From the NCBI GenBank assembly GCA_905221605.1, contig CAJNDS010002177.1, forward strand, positions 62,001-126,000: a stretch of DNA of 64,000 nucleotides. The letters run 5' to 3'. This DNA comes from Symbiodinium natans. Lineage: Eukaryota; Sar; Dinophyceae; Suessiales; Symbiodiniaceae. A model generated the notes under the pieces. It searched no databases and was not told the origin of the DNA. It saw only the letters and a list, made by a program, of their open reading frames with translations. The translations under genes were made by a program, and so were the position numbers. Within the stretch, counting starts at the first letter, position 1; each line of letters begins with the position of its first letter. This document shows positions 20,663 through 33,283 of the stretch, in pieces.

Positions 20663-23152
20663 AATGCGATCCGGCGGACCTTGAATTCAAGAATGCCTTC
20701 GACACAGAGTCGCCCGGACTTCCTGGAACGGTCGAAAGCCGCTGGTGGCCTTAGGAGGTTTGCCTCGGATTGAAGGAACTCCAGGCCGTTGAGCTTTGCG
20801 ACTCTTTGCGGTCCTGACGTCCCTGGAATGTCTGCCCTGCAGGTCCTACACCCCGTACAAGCTACTACGAGTTGCTCAAGAACCCCCCCAAAAATATAAC
20901 TATTCTTCCTTATAATGGGGGGTTCTTAAGCTGTGCAACTTAGTCGCAGCCTAACGGCCCTAACGGCGATCCGAGGACGGGAGCCCGGCTCAGGCAGACA
21001 TTCGAGAAGGTGGGGCATGTGAGGGCCAAAGGCATCAGTTTTCGGGATACTTCATATACTTCATGAGGAGGTTTCAAGTAAAACCAAGCAAAACGATGCG
21101 AGAGGCTGCTTTCTCTTGCGGCTTTCTGCTCGTTGCCTTCAGATCAGAGACAACATCGACGAGCGGCTGACGCAGGCGTGGCACAACACTCCAACATTAT
21201 GATTCGGCCGACGTACAGGAGTTCTTAGGCCGCATGAGTGTGTATCCCAGCTGTGTTTTGCTACTGCCCGAGCACATGGCGCATGACGTGCGGATTTCAC
21301 GCCGCATGGTGACCATCAAGCACGCGTCTGCAGATGATGCATCAGCGGAGTCGGCATTTCTAGTTGCATGCGCCTTTGCGCTTGAAGAGGAGGCAACAGG
21401 CGAGCATGGGTATCGCGCATTCGGCGCACCACGCCCGTGATTCAAACTGCATGCAGCAGTTCAAAACACGTCAGCTGCAAAGCAACATCGGTCACCTTAT
21501 CAGCCTCCCCTCCTGGCAAAAGGACATGCAAGCTTAACAAAGGCCTCAACACATGCAATTGAAACCCTGAGCCCGAAACTTGCTTTGAGTTGGGTTGCGG
21601 GCTAAAAGCTGCCGACCCGTACATGGTCTGTCGTGTTTGCATTGTTGTCTATCGTCCCGATGAGTTGCCCTGCGCTGTGGCTAGTCTGCTTGGCGGGTGG
21701 CGCCGAAAAGCATGCTGGGCGGGTGGCCGAAACACACCGAAAGGGCATAAGTCGCTGACCAGCTGCCCTTAAAACTCCGATCCGCAGAGGTTTCAGAGAG
21801 CTGACTTGCAATTGGCTCGAGACTCTAATCATGAAGTTGAGCCCTGTGCCTCCCCACACCCAAAGCCCACGCCCAGCACAGGCCCCCGAGCATAGGCCCT
21901 CAGCATATCCTGAACCCCAAACAAAAAAACCTCTTCAAGTGAGCAGGCAGAGGCCGAAGTTCAGGAGGTGGTTGACTTCCTGAGCCGCCTTTCAGAAGAG
22001 CCACTCGTAGAAAAGCAGATTGGGCGTTCGACTGTCTGCGAACTGGTTTGTAGGGTTCGGATGCGTTCCCGTTAACTTCTGCTAAATCAGGAGCCCTCTG
22101 CAGCACGCTCCAGAGGGCTCAGGGATGTTCAGGGCTTTGGCCCGCCCCAAACCTTGGAAGGGATTGTGGTTTCTCCCCCCCCCCCTTATTAAAGGCAAGA
22201 GGACAGGCCTTTACAGCCCGACCTTGAACCCACTAACCGAGGCAGATGAAGTCCAAAGCCCACTGTAAACCTGTTCTTTAACCCAGAGGCCAAGCATTGG
22301 AAACGAAAGGCCACTGGGCTTGAGTTTTCAAGAGCTTGGCCTGTAACCGCAAGAGACCAGGCCGTTGAAATCAAAGGCTCCCCCTTGCCTTAAGATGTCA
22401 AGAGTCAGTGCCAGACTTGTCGTGCAAGAAGGCGGCCCAAATTAAACAGGAACCAACATGAGCCAGTCTCTCAGCAACCTGTAAGCAGTTGAGGTCCTTC
22501 GGGCCTCAGATGGCCTCCCCATGGCTATTTGTCCTGTTTTCATATGAGCGGCTCATATGGGTAACAGAAGGTCGATTTACACGATATTCCGCCAATCAAA
22601 GGCGTCTGTGCGCTCAAGTAAGTTACGCCGACAGGGTCCGCTCCCCCTCGTTTGTAGTGGTGGTGTGCGATCTTGTTGACACGAACCCCTGAATAAGCAA
22701 CCTCACCTGGCTTCCCTGGTTTGGAAGCCATGTGCAAAGACAAGGTTCGCAGCTCTTCCGCCTGGATTGGATGCAACTCTTTGGCAGATAGCACCGAGTT
22801 TAGGACTTGTGCCCTTGAGCAGGTGGGCCGCTAGGTGACCGCAGCAAAAGCGGCAGTGCTCACATCGTAAAGTTTGCTCGGTACAACATGGTAACATGGC
22901 GGCACGGGGCATGTTTTTTCGTTCATGTCGCTGAAGCAGTGGAAGTGGAAATCCGCAAAGCTTCCTGGCCCAGTCACACTTGCATGATCCCTCTATGGCT
23001 GCGCATGGCCGGCAGCAAAGGTGAAAAAGCTTCTGGCCCAGGAAGATGAGCCGCCACCCAGAGAACAGTTGCAGGCGAGACGAAACAGTCGTTTTGAAGA
23101 GTTTTTGTCTCTATGCTTGGAAGCAGAGGCACAGAAAGATGCTGCTGTGTAA
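20663..23152 (+). CDS. unknown protein, four 3' exons
   Basis: Four exon candidates share phase 0 boundaries. They are 20663-20730 (DPADLEFKNAFDTESPGLPG), 21143-21175 (IRDNIDERLTQ, GC donor), 21947-22006 (20 codons, AEVQEVVDFLSRLSEEPL) and 23021-23152, which ends in TAA. The last exon reads VKKLLAQEDEPPPREQLQAR, then SRFEEFLSLCLEAEAQ. The exons are acidic and helical, with no recognisable domain. The gene starts after the channel stop, on the same strand. The linkage rests only on order and phase. Confidence 0.4.
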
Positions 23153-23437
23153 GCGGTAGAGGATTTCTTGGACACAGAGGTTCGTGGCACAGAAGTGTGA
23201 CATGTAGGCCAACGTAGGCAAAACCAATAAATTTGGGCCTCGAGAGGATAGCTGATTTGCCCAGGCTTTCCTGGCAGATTCAGCTTTCACCCCGAAAACT
23301 TTGGCGAGAGACCTAGGGGCCATGATCCCCAAACGGCCCTAGGAGCCCTTCATGCCTGAGTTCTCTGACCTAAGACATCTCTCTGGAGCATCGCTTTGTG
23401 CTGGGCAGGCGTCGCCAGCCTCAGGCCTGTGTGCAGA

Positions 23438-23492
23438 ACATATATATATATATATACATATGTATTTATATATATATATATGGTTATATATA
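23438..23492. repeat. (TA)n microsatellite
   Basis: Two TATATA blocks separated by CATATGTATT, near-palindromic overall. Confidence 0.9.
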
Positions 23493-24157
23493 GAGGCCGA
23501 TAGGGAGTCAGCCAGCTTCTTGCCAGAGACGGCCTCAAGACATCCCAATAGGGACCAACATCCACAAGCCCTGCAGGAAGTTGAACGATCCACAGGTCGA
23601 CTTGCATCATTCGTGGTGGATCCCGAAGTCCCAACTGTCCAACGGACTTCCTTCCAGCGAGCAGCATCAACTTCCTGAAGCTCTAAGCCTCTGCACCGTG
23701 ATGGTCACTAGGACTTGAACACCCAAAGCTGCATACAGCAAAGCTTCTAAAACCTGCAGGGCACATGAAAGCGCGTGCAGGAAGAGAAGCTCCATCTACA
23801 CAACGAGGTAGCTTCGTCGGAAGCCTCGTCAGCAGAAGGCTTAGGATTCCTTTGAAGACTTTCGAGTTCCACACGACATCCGAAGCTAAGGGAACAGACA
23901 GGGACCTCACTCGACCTTGAACCTGCAAAACAACCCCCCACGAATGTCAAGGTGAATCCACCATGGGGCCTTCGGGAGCCGAAGGCCAGGACCAGGATTC
24001 GTCTTCAGGTTATGTAACAAGTGGGTTGGGGGTTCAGGGCAAAACAGGCAACGTGGGCCAACAAAGTTTAATAATTGTTTTGAAAAGCCTGTGCCATTTC
24101 TTGAGAGCTTGGAGAAGCCCTTTGTCATGGCAGACTGCTGGGAGCATCCCTTCGACG

Positions 24158-24217
24158 ATGTCAGTGATCGTCAGAACAGACATTCTGGATTCCATTCCGC
24201 TTCTGAACTACTTGCAG
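24158..24217 (+). CDS. exon candidate, unknown
   Basis: Twenty codons, MSVIVRTDILDSIPLLNYLQ, ending CAG before GTGCGG. The donor lies directly beside a copy of the 65-bp dispersed motif described at 26355. No function assigned. Confidence 0.25.
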
Positions 24218-25133
24218 GTGCGGGCAGAAACGCAGCTGTGCCGGTGCAGCGGGGTAGCTTGCTCAGCGAGGCTCTCAGCCCTTGAGCATCTTCCGTCACC
24301 TGCAACTTCTGCGTCACCACCTTCCATCCGACCGCTGCACATAGCTCGTACGAAGACGAGATGCAGCTGGTCGTGGCCTCCTTCGCATTCTTGTTCAAGT
24401 TCGGATCCGGAGCCGTACAAGACCTACCGTCATACAATGGCCCCCCGTAGGAATATGCAGGCCCTGCTGGTGCCCAAATCCCTACTACATACCGCACAGT
24501 GCCTGCTACAGACCTGCTCCTGTCTTTACCATGTTGCTATGACTTGCCGCAAGCATAAGTTGCCGAGGTGAATCAACCCTTGGGGCTGCAGGCTTAGCCC
24601 TCGGATAGAGGGCATTGCAGGGTGTTGTGTAGCTTGTCCTGCTCGCTTTTGTCGTCTTTCGCTTTGCTATGCTACGCCCACCATTGAGATGCATTGAGCC
24701 ATCGGGTATGACAGCAGCAGCAGCCGATGGTGGGCATGGTGCACATGCATAAACGTCCAAGCCTCTAAGATGACACCACCCCTCCCGAACACAACTTATC
24801 AAACACACGCATGCGCACCCGCACACCTGCGCCTGCACCCTTCATGGAACCAGCCAAAAGACTCCATGGAAAATCTCTTGACGAACAGTGAATCCGCGGT
24901 CATAGAACTATCCTGGCGGCCAACGAGTGAGTGAGGTTATTAATACTTGTTCATGAAGGTGAATGACATGGTAATTCCTGGTGTTGGAAGTGAGGTTTCG
25001 TTTACAACAGTATTAAATTCACGCACCCATTACGCTTTTCATTCGCTTCACCTTTATAGGACTCTTGAAACTCGTGATAATGATACGGTTAGAGGACGAT
25101 ATTTTACAATATCACTTAATGCGTTCGCTTATG

Positions 25134-25385
25134 GCACGCCGCACGCCCCACGCCCCACGCCCCACGCCCCACGCCCCACGCCCCACGCCCCACGCCCCAC
25201 GCCCCACGCCCCACGCCCCACACCCCGCCCACACCCACCCACCCCCACCCCCACCCCCACCCCCACCCCCACCCGCACCCCCACCCCCACCCCCCACCCC
25301 CACGCCCACGCCCACGCCCCACGCCCACCACGCCCACGCCCACGCCCACGCCCCACGCCCACGCCCACGCCCACGCCCACGCCCA

Positions 25386-25395
<10 letters not shown>
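25134..25395. repeat. CGCCCCA / CCCACG minisatellite
   Basis: About 13 tandem units of a CCCCACG type pass into CCCACC and CCCACG hexamers. The tract is strictly C-rich on the + strand and G-rich on the minus strand. Confidence 0.95.
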
Positions 25396-26120
<725 letters not shown>

Positions 26121-26173
26121 GATGAGCCCGTCCAGTTGGTTGACATGCTCTTTGTTGCTGATGAAGATGCGGA

Positions 26174-26955
26174 CCATGATCCTAATTACACTCAGCGCGG
26201 CATTTGCCGTTTTCACGCCGAGCTATACCCGACATAGCCTCCCAGTTGATCTGCTGTCACGCTGCTCCACTTTTCACGCCGAGCTATACCCGACATAGCC
26301 TCCCAGTTGATCTGCTGTCACGCTGCTCCACTTTGAGGGTGCTTAAGCTTTCCGGCTGGGGCAGGGAGCAACGCACCCGTGCCGGTGCAGCGGGGCAGCT
26401 TGTTCAGCATGGGTCTCAGGGGCCCTGAGTGCTGTGATCGAAACAAGGGCCACTACAAGCAAACCAGCAGTACCCTGCAGATTTGTGTGGACAATTGTGG
26501 ACATGTCTTGAGCAGCATCCTTAGAGTGGCCAAATGTGCCGAGGTGAAGCCAGCGGCGCTGGAGGTCGTGGACGCAGTGCTGGTTCTTGATTCGCGAATT
26601 CCCCGCTTTTACATTGGAGCGGTAGTGCTTCTTGCACGAGCCACCATGAGCCACCATGAGCCATCCATATCCACCCGTCATACAGGATCCACCCGGTTTT
26701 GCAGTAGCATGGTAGAACCCGGCGGGTAGCAGCATATCTGAGCCGTATAGTGACTGTGTTGGCTGGGGCAGGGAGCAAACCACCCCAGCTGACGCAGCGG
26801 GGCAGCTTGTTCAGCATGGCTCTGAGTGCTTTTGATGTCCTGACAGTCCCACTCATAAGACTCTGCAGCGCAGAACCTCCAAAGTTGCGATTGCTGCCAA
26901 ACCACCATCGGCTTGGCTGCGTGGCGGGAGCGCATTCAAGGTGAAGTTGTCTCAG
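26174..26955. repeat. tandem duplication, copy A (about 780 bp)
   Basis: Starts ATGATCCTAATTACACTCAG and ends TTCAAGGTGAAGTTGTCTCA. It is nearly identical to 26989-27761. Inside are two adjacent 61-bp units (26211-26271 and 26272-26332) and two copies of a 65-bp motif (26355 and 26762). A minus-strand frame over 26343-26783 stays open in both copies, but this follows from the near identity and is weak evidence for a gene. Confidence 0.9.
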
Positions 26956-26988
26956 GGGCTGGAGGCCACGCACAGTCACCGTGCTGAT

Positions 26989-27761
26989 CCATGATCCTAA
27001 TTACACTCAGTGCGGCGTTTGCCATTTGCACGCCGAGCTATACCCGACATAGCCTCCCAGTTGATCTGCTGTCACGCTGCTCCACTTTTCACGCCGAGCT
27101 ATACCCGACATAGCCTCCCAGTTGATCTGCTGTCACGCTGCTCCACTTTGAGGGTGCTTAAGCTTTCCGGCTGGGGCAGGGAGCAACGCACCCGTGCCGG
27201 TGCAGCGGGGCAGCTTGTTCAGCATGGGTCTCAGGGGCCCTGAGTGCTGTGATCGAAACAAGGGCCACTACAAGCAAACCAGCAGTACCCTGCAGATTTG
27301 TGTGGACAATTGTGGACATGTCTTGAGCAGCATCCTTAGAGTGGCCAAATGTGCCGAGGTGAAGCCAGCGGCGCTGGAGGTCGTGGACGCAGTGCTGATT
27401 CTTGATTCGCGAATTCCCCGCTTTTACATTGGAGCGGTAGTGCTTCTTGCACGAGCCACCATGAGCCATCCATATCCACCCGTCATACAGGATCCACCCG
27501 GTTTTGCAGTAGACATGGTAGAACCCGGCGGGTAGCAGCATATCTGAGCTGTATGGTGACTGTGTTGGCCGGGGCAGGGAGCAAAGCACCCCAGCTGACG
27601 CAGCGGGGCAGCTTGTTCAGCATGGCTCTGAGTGCTTTTGATGTCCTGACAGTCCCACTCATAAGACTCTGCAGCGCAGAACCTCCAAAGTTGTGATTGC
27701 TGCCAAACCACCATCGGCTTGTCTGCGTGGCGGGAGCGCATTCAAGGTGGAGTTGTCTCAA
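26989..27761. repeat. tandem duplication, copy B (about 770 bp)
   Basis: Near-identical partner of 26174-26955. It carries the same internal doubled 61-bp unit (27024-27146) and two 65-bp motifs (27171 and 27569). The main difference is loss of one GAGCCACCAT unit that is doubled in copy A at 26638-26660. Confidence 0.9.
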
Positions 27762-29169
27762 AGAGTATAGCTTTCACCTTCATTCTTGATTCCAGCAAGC
27801 TAGGTTGCCATGCATGTCTGAGGCGACCCTGGCTCTGCCGTGCCTTCAGGCAAAAGCCCTCTTGATTTTCGCACCGCAGTAGGGGCTCAGAAGATGCAGG
27901 ATGATGCTCGCAGTTGGTAGGGAACCTTTGAGGCGCAGGAACAACCAGGCGGGGAAGCCTCTTCAGCCCAGGACTCAGACCATCATCCACCATAGACTCC
28001 TGCGGAGAAATCGGGTCTTGTCGCTGAATATCTGTGACGTGAATATGTAAACATAACATCTAGACTCACTCGGGCATACTCTATGGACAAGAGTTTTCCG
28101 AGGCGACGCAAGTGCAGCTCAGCCTCGAGGCATGTGCGGGTCTCTAAACTTGAGGTCGTCAGGTCCTTGAATTGAGCAGCACATGTTGCTGGGGGCTATT
28201 CTTTTGGGTTCTCGGGGTATAATCCGACTTGCTTATAGGCTCTCTTCAAATTTCATTAGGGCCATTGTTGGGTCACCAGTGAACACCACGGTCCCTCAAT
28301 AATCTTGCTGGTACTGGTGTCCACGTTGGTGGTGTGCCATTTCACTCAACAATCCGGAATCGCTCTGTGTCTGTTTGCGAACAGCACAGAGTTTGCCACC
28401 GAACGCGATGGCCGGTACAGGCAACTTTGCGAAGCCGTGCGGCTCTGACCTTGTATTGCCCTACATACGTAGGTATGCCAGTGCTACCAGCCACCAGAAC
28501 ATCACAACTCAGGTGACTCGAACGTTGTACAGCGCAGCGGCACTGCGCCCAGAGCTTGCCATGAACCTGCGGTTTGCGTTCAAAGGCTAGGGGTGTTTCG
28601 GGGTTTGTTTTCATGACTCGTGGATGTTGGTGGTGGCCTCAATGTGCAGAGCGCAGAGCAGAATTCTGCTGAAAGAGCCCTTGCATCGACAAAGCTCTTT
28701 GGCTTCGCTGCTGCTCGGTGAAGGAGCCCGCTCCTCTTCATCCAGAAGGCGAGGTAGCCTCGTCAGTGATGCGCTCGGTGGTCGCAGCAAAGTTGCACGG
28801 GCGACACTTTGGGCTTCGGATTCTTGAGGCATCGCGAAGCCGCAGGCGTTGGTGATCCGTTTAGAGTTTAAAGCTTGACGTGGAGCGATGGCGATGTCAC
28901 ATTCTCGTCTCAGGCAGTTGCATAGCGCGGGTTTGTATAAAGGTTTGCTTGACTAAACTGTCCCGGTCTCTCCGAGGTGATTCAAGTGCCCCTCCAGGCA
29001 CTTGCTATCTGATATCTGCTAGCATGCCCGAAGTCAGCGCAGCTTCAGGGTGTTTGTTGTGTGTTTACGCCCGGCTTACAGACTTGAGGGGCGTTTTGGA
29101 GGCGAGAAGCCCGGAACCACCAGACCTGGAACCACCCGACAATCCCTGGCCAGCGGTGCACTTAGAGCT

Positions 29170-29500
29170 GCTGTGAGAGTGTGAGAGAGAGTGTGTGAGA
29201 GAGAGTGTGGGAGAGAGTGTGAGAGAGAGAGTGTGTGTGGGAGAGTGTGTGTGAGAGTGTGTGTGTGAGAGTGTGCGTGAGAGTGTGAGAGTGTGCGTTT
29301 GTGTGTTTGTGTATTTGTGTGTTGGTTGTTTTGTCTTGTCTTGTTTTGTGTCTCTGTGTCTGTGTGTGTGTGTGTGTGTGGGTGTGTGGGTGTGTGGGTG
29401 TGTGTGTGTGTGTGTGTGTCAGTGTCAGTGTCTGTGTCTGTGTCTGTGTCTGTGTCTGTGTCGGTGTCCGTCTCCGTCTCCGTCTCTGTCCCTCGCCCCC
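29170..29500. repeat. GAGAGTGT, GT and TCTGTG repeats
   Basis: A succession of GAGAGTGTGT, pure GT, GGGTGT, TCTGTG and CCGTCT units about 330 bp long, changing composition step by step. Confidence 0.95.
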
Positions 29501-29844
29501 CCCCCCTGCCCCCTCAAACCCCTCATTGGCCCTGGGGCTGAGGCGAGGACTCCTTGTGGTGAGAAGCTGACGGCCGCGCCGGTGCAATCAGTTCTCGTGT
29601 GTGAAGTTCAAAAATGGCGTGGGGTTCTAGCGGATTCCGGCGCCACCATTATGGCAAGTGTGCAGCTCATGGTGCCGCCCGGTGTTGCAAATCAGCCGAA
29701 GGCTTTTTGCAGTGCTTGGTGCCGCATCATGGGGCCATGGTACTCAGAAACACGTGCTGGAGGGGTAGTACACATTCACGGCATACAAGGGTGCAAGTGT
29801 CATGGAACTCGCACTTAGCTTCTTGACCTAGCGTGTGGCTTTTA

Positions 29845-29936
29845 TTGTATCCTCCCCTGCTCTCCCTCCCCCTCTCTCCTCACTCCCTCCCTCCCTCTGT
29901 CTCTCTCTCTGTCTCCCCCTCCCTCCCTCGCGTACT
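29845..29936. repeat. CCCTCC/CTCTCT pyrimidine tract
   Basis: A nearly pure pyrimidine run of about 90 bp on the + strand. Confidence 0.9.
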
Positions 29937-31085
29937 GCTCTTAGTCTCAGTAAAATCAAAATAAAATGTCCTAAGCTCGGGCGGTATTTGCTTTCTGAGG
30001 GCCGAGGCAATTCATGGGCCACGCGGTGGCTCTGGACATGTAAATGGTAATCGGTTGGCGACAGCCTTTGGTCAGCAAATCTGTTTGGAAACACGGCAGT
30101 TCTTTTCGCCCTCGTCTCTATCGCTTCAAATTCGAGCTTCTGCCGATCAGAAGGCTGGACGTCAACCCTGCGCTGCGTTCTTCTCGGCTCATAGCATTTA
30201 CTACGGTTCACTTTCCTCTAACTTCGACTTCGTACCACCATCGCCAGTTCATAACCAACATAACCAAACAACTCCCCCCCGGCAACCAGGGAGGCCATGA
30301 GGTTAATTGTGCTATTCGGAGGACGCTTAGCTGACAACGCGGTAGAAGCAACCTTTAAGCTGGCCAAGCCACCGCAGTTACAAAACGGGCAGCGCGCGTG
30401 ATTCTTCTGTCGTACAAGCCAGTCGGAGAAGTAGACTTTTGGTTATCAGGGTTCAGGAAGGTAGAAGCCCTCTCCTGTCAGCTGATCGTATCCTAAACGT
30501 AGTATAGCTCCCGCATTGTAAGCCATGTAGGACCCTAAAGGAACAGGGCTTCCAGGTGACCCTAGAGATTTCATTGTCTGGTTGTTTGCTCTGCTTATGG
30601 CGTAGCCCTTCTGTGTCAGTCTGCTCTAGAGTTGGCGTTTGGTCAAGGATGTTGGACAGCAATGATAGGGGATACAGCCCTTGGCCGACACGGCCACATC
30701 ACGAGATGCTACTGCTTTGTGTGTGTGGGACACGGCTGAGAAAACAGGAGGAAACAGGAGACCAGCAACATGAAATCCTCAGCCCTCGGCCCGACTCCAG
30801 ACTCCGCCAAGGCCCATGTAGGCTTATCTGCAACTGGCTTGTGACAGCTGCAAGGGTTGTGGCTGACATGTGCATAGCTGACGCGTGATGTTACATCCAG
30901 CGAGTGTGACAGCATAACCTAGTCTCACCTAGATGCGGCATGCCACTCTACTTGAGGTGACCCACTCCGAAACCCTAAGAATCGCGTAGGCGCTAAAGTA
31001 ATCTTTTTGCTCTCCCCAGCTTACCCAGAGCAGGCGCTCGTGAGAGTCAGAAACCCCCGATGTGTATCCTTAGAGCAATTGCGCA

Positions 31086-33283
31086 ATGTCGCAGCTTTAT
31101 TCTGTGCCGGACGTCTTTGGACTGCGCGTGGATGACCTGGAGGACATCAGGGATCTCAACCTGTGCTGAGAAAATGATTTTTGGGTGTGTCGGCGGGGAT
31201 CGCCTGCACCTCCACGTCCCCTCGTGACGCCTTCGTGGTTGTGCGCAGGGATTGGGAGAGAAGAGATGTTGATCATCATGATGGCCATGATATCATGATT
31301 ATGATCACCCCTCCCTGCCCGAACAGAGATCCAGGTAGCTGTACCCATCCCATTTCCCGACTGCCTCGTCGATGCTGCATCACGCACTTAGTTTCAAGTC
31401 GTCGTACAGCTCAGGTTCAGGTGCTGGCTGCAAACACCGCAGCACGACCCATGCCAGGCAGCCGAACTCCAATCCCTGCAATTCTGTTGATGGCAGCTAG
31501 GCTAGGCCACCCAAAACTAATTATACCCTGAACCCTTGAACCCTTGCCTCAAGAACTCTGCGGATAGCGATGAACTCAGCAAACGACGTCCCGCTCCACT
31601 CCAAGCGGAGGATTCAGAGGAGGGGGAGGAACAGCCGCTGGTGGGCTCCGAGCCGAACAAGCCGAAGGTTGGTGGGGAGATGAGGGGAGTTAAGGATGGC
31701 TCGGGACCGTTCAGGGCTTTTTGGGGCGAAACTGACCTTTGTTGACTGCCTTTGCAGGACATCCCTCCCTGATGTTACCTCCAGGTGAACAGAGTCGACG
31801 ACGACGACGACGTCACTACAGTGGATGAGTGGTTGAACGGCTGCCTTAGAAACATGGATGCAGACGTGAGGCGCTTTAGTAGGGTGCTGGGGTGCAGCAT
31901 TGAAGCTTTCAACTCGTGCGCAGCCAAGGAAACACCTGCTTCCTGCTCGCTGGAATGTTTTGTGGCGTCGTAGTCCTTGCAGCAGTGTTGGACACCGGTG
32001 GCCTGGAGCTAACCCAGCTAAGCTTGTCGGGTAAACACTCCTCGGCTGCAACTTCAACAACAGCCGTAAACCTCGGAAACCTGAGGGCTTCCGAGACTCT
32101 GTCAGCATCAGCCACTCCCATTCCGAAGGCCACACTTCCCGAGCTTCCTGAGTTCCGTCCTGGAAGGCTTGACTTGGTCTCTGCTGGCGAGTACAGGTAT
32201 CCCTATGATCCGGGCCAAGGTGCATTTAATGCAAAGGCCATGGAGTGTCTCCGGCAGACGACTCCGGAGCTCGAACGCCTGGAATACCCAGACGATGCTG
32301 AAGAGCATTTCGAAGAACTGAACCGAACCATGAGCAAGTTCACCAAGGGTGTGAAGCCGCTGTGCGGCAAGATCTCGGCTGGCTTCTGTGGCCCATGGCT
32401 TGAGAACCACTGGATCGGGCATTTCAGCACCTTGTGGCGGAACCGCAAGAACGGCACACGGCTCCGTGACCTCTTTGGCCCGTATATTCCGATCTTGTTT
32501 CCGTTCCTAGATATATACATTCCGAATTTTTATCGTTACCCGAAAGGGCAGCTTGAGACGTTAAACCGCACGATGCGACCCAACGTGCTCTACTTGGCTG
32601 TATCTCAATGCGACGATGGCATCTTTGGACACTCGCCAAAGCGCGACTTAGTCAAGTTCAGGCAGACAGACTTCCCAAATATGTTGGTCATGAGCGCTGG
32701 TGGGTATGGCCACGTTCCATTGCCTTTGTTCAAGCAGGAGGAGGATCCAGTGCCAGCCGCGCCAATTATGGACAGAACATACGCGGCTTCCTTCATGGGT
32801 TCATTGGATCACGGACCTAAGGGGCTGAGAATCGGCATGAAGAAAAACAGTGAAGACTGGGGCAAAGCAAGAGGCAAGCAGGTTCGAATAGGGCGGGGCA
32901 CGGACTGGAAGGAAGTCATGGGAAACACGAGCTTGAATCTCTCGCCACGTGGGTTCGGACGGAATTCCTACCGAACGGTAGAGCTGTTCCAGATGGGGTT
33001 GATACCTATTTATGTGCACGACAAAGTACCCTGGCTGTTCTACAAAGATCTTTGGATCGAGGAGAAGATTGGGTTTTTTTCGACCGCCGAAGCCTTGGGG
33101 CGAACCTTGGATCATGCTTTCTCAGATATTCCAAAGCTGCTGGAGATGGAAAGGCGGATCCGGGCCATGAGAGAGACCCATTTTACGCCACTGGGCATCT
33201 TGGATCAGATCTCCAAATTCATGACCGAACGGGATGGCGGTGGCGATCTCAGGTGCCAGGCCTTGCCAGACAGCGTACTCTGA
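31086..33283 (+). CDS. exostosin-like (GT47) glycosyltransferase gene with probable 5' exons
   Basis: Proposed model: exon 1 31086-31151, exon 2 31554-31667, exon 3 31785 to about 31870, and a long last exon about 31924-33283. Exon 1 begins ATG (MSQLYSVPDVFGLRVDDLED) with a GA donor. Exon 2 is 38 codons, acidic (SEEGEEQPLVGSEPNKPK), with a GT donor. Exon 3 reads DDDDDVTTVDEWLNGCLRNM. If exon 3 uses the GC donor after GTGAG, its phase fits the AG at 31922-23. The upstream exons would form a cytosolic acidic tail in front of the membrane anchor, as in type II Golgi glycosyltransferases. The short 53-nt last intron is the weak point of the model. Confidence 0.45.
31916..33283 (+). CDS. exostosin-family (GT47) glycosyltransferase, catalytic exon
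   Basis: A continuous frame of 455 codons ending TGA. The first codon is GTG, so the frame is open from an upstream exon or starts at the in-frame ATG near 31955-31963. A single hydrophobic anchor (FLLAGMFCGVVVLAAVL, residues 9-25) precedes a Ser/Thr-rich stem. The lumenal domain has exostosin-like blocks: NVLYLAVSQCDDG (about residue 222), FPNMLVMSAGGYGHVPLPLF, a MGSLDHGPKG turn (about 294), and LSPRGFGRNSYRTVELFQMG followed by LIPIYV (about 340-366). The last is the conserved RG.G..S.R..E....G.IPV region that binds the nucleotide sugar. Expected to be a type II Golgi enzyme adding sugars to glycans; donor and acceptor are unknown. The intron-free body contrasts with neighbouring genes. Confidence 0.8.
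   Translation: MRSQGNTCFLLAGMFCGVVVLAAVLDTGGLELTQLSLSGKHSSAATSTTAVNLGNLRASETLSASATPIPKATLPELPEFRPGRLDLVSAGEYRYPYDPGQGAFNAKAMECLRQTTPELERLEYPDDAEEHFEELNRTMSKFTKGVKPLCGKISAGFCGPWLENHWIGHFSTLWRNRKNGTRLRDLFGPYIPILFPFLDIYIPNFYRYPKGQLETLNRTMRPNVLYLAVSQCDDGIFGHSPKRDLVKFRQTDFPNMLVMSAGGYGHVPLPLFKQEEDPVPAAPIMDRTYAASFMGSLDHGPKGLRIGMKKNSEDWGKARGKQVRIGRGTDWKEVMGNTSLNLSPRGFGRNSYRTVELFQMGLIPIYVHDKVPWLFYKDLWIEEKIGFFSTAEALGRTLDHAFSDIPKLLEMERRIRAMRETHFTPLGILDQISKFMTERDGGGDLRCQALPDSVL

Larger units (their letters stand above)
23153..25134. other. non-coding stretch with one exon candidate
   Basis: It holds a (TA)n block at 23438-23492 and a single exon candidate at 24158-24217. Otherwise no gene is supported. 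Confidence 0.35.
27762..31085. other. non-coding stretch with low-complexity blocks
   Basis: No gene is supported. An open + frame near 29630-29816 has some protein character (MASVQLMVPPGVANQPKAFC) but no splice context or domain. Low-complexity tracts lie at 29170-29500 and 29845-29935. Confidence 0.4.

Noticed and set aside
26343-27589. Minus-strand frame conserved in both large repeat copies
   Set aside because: The copies are nearly identical, so shared openness is expected; no domain or codon bias supports a gene.
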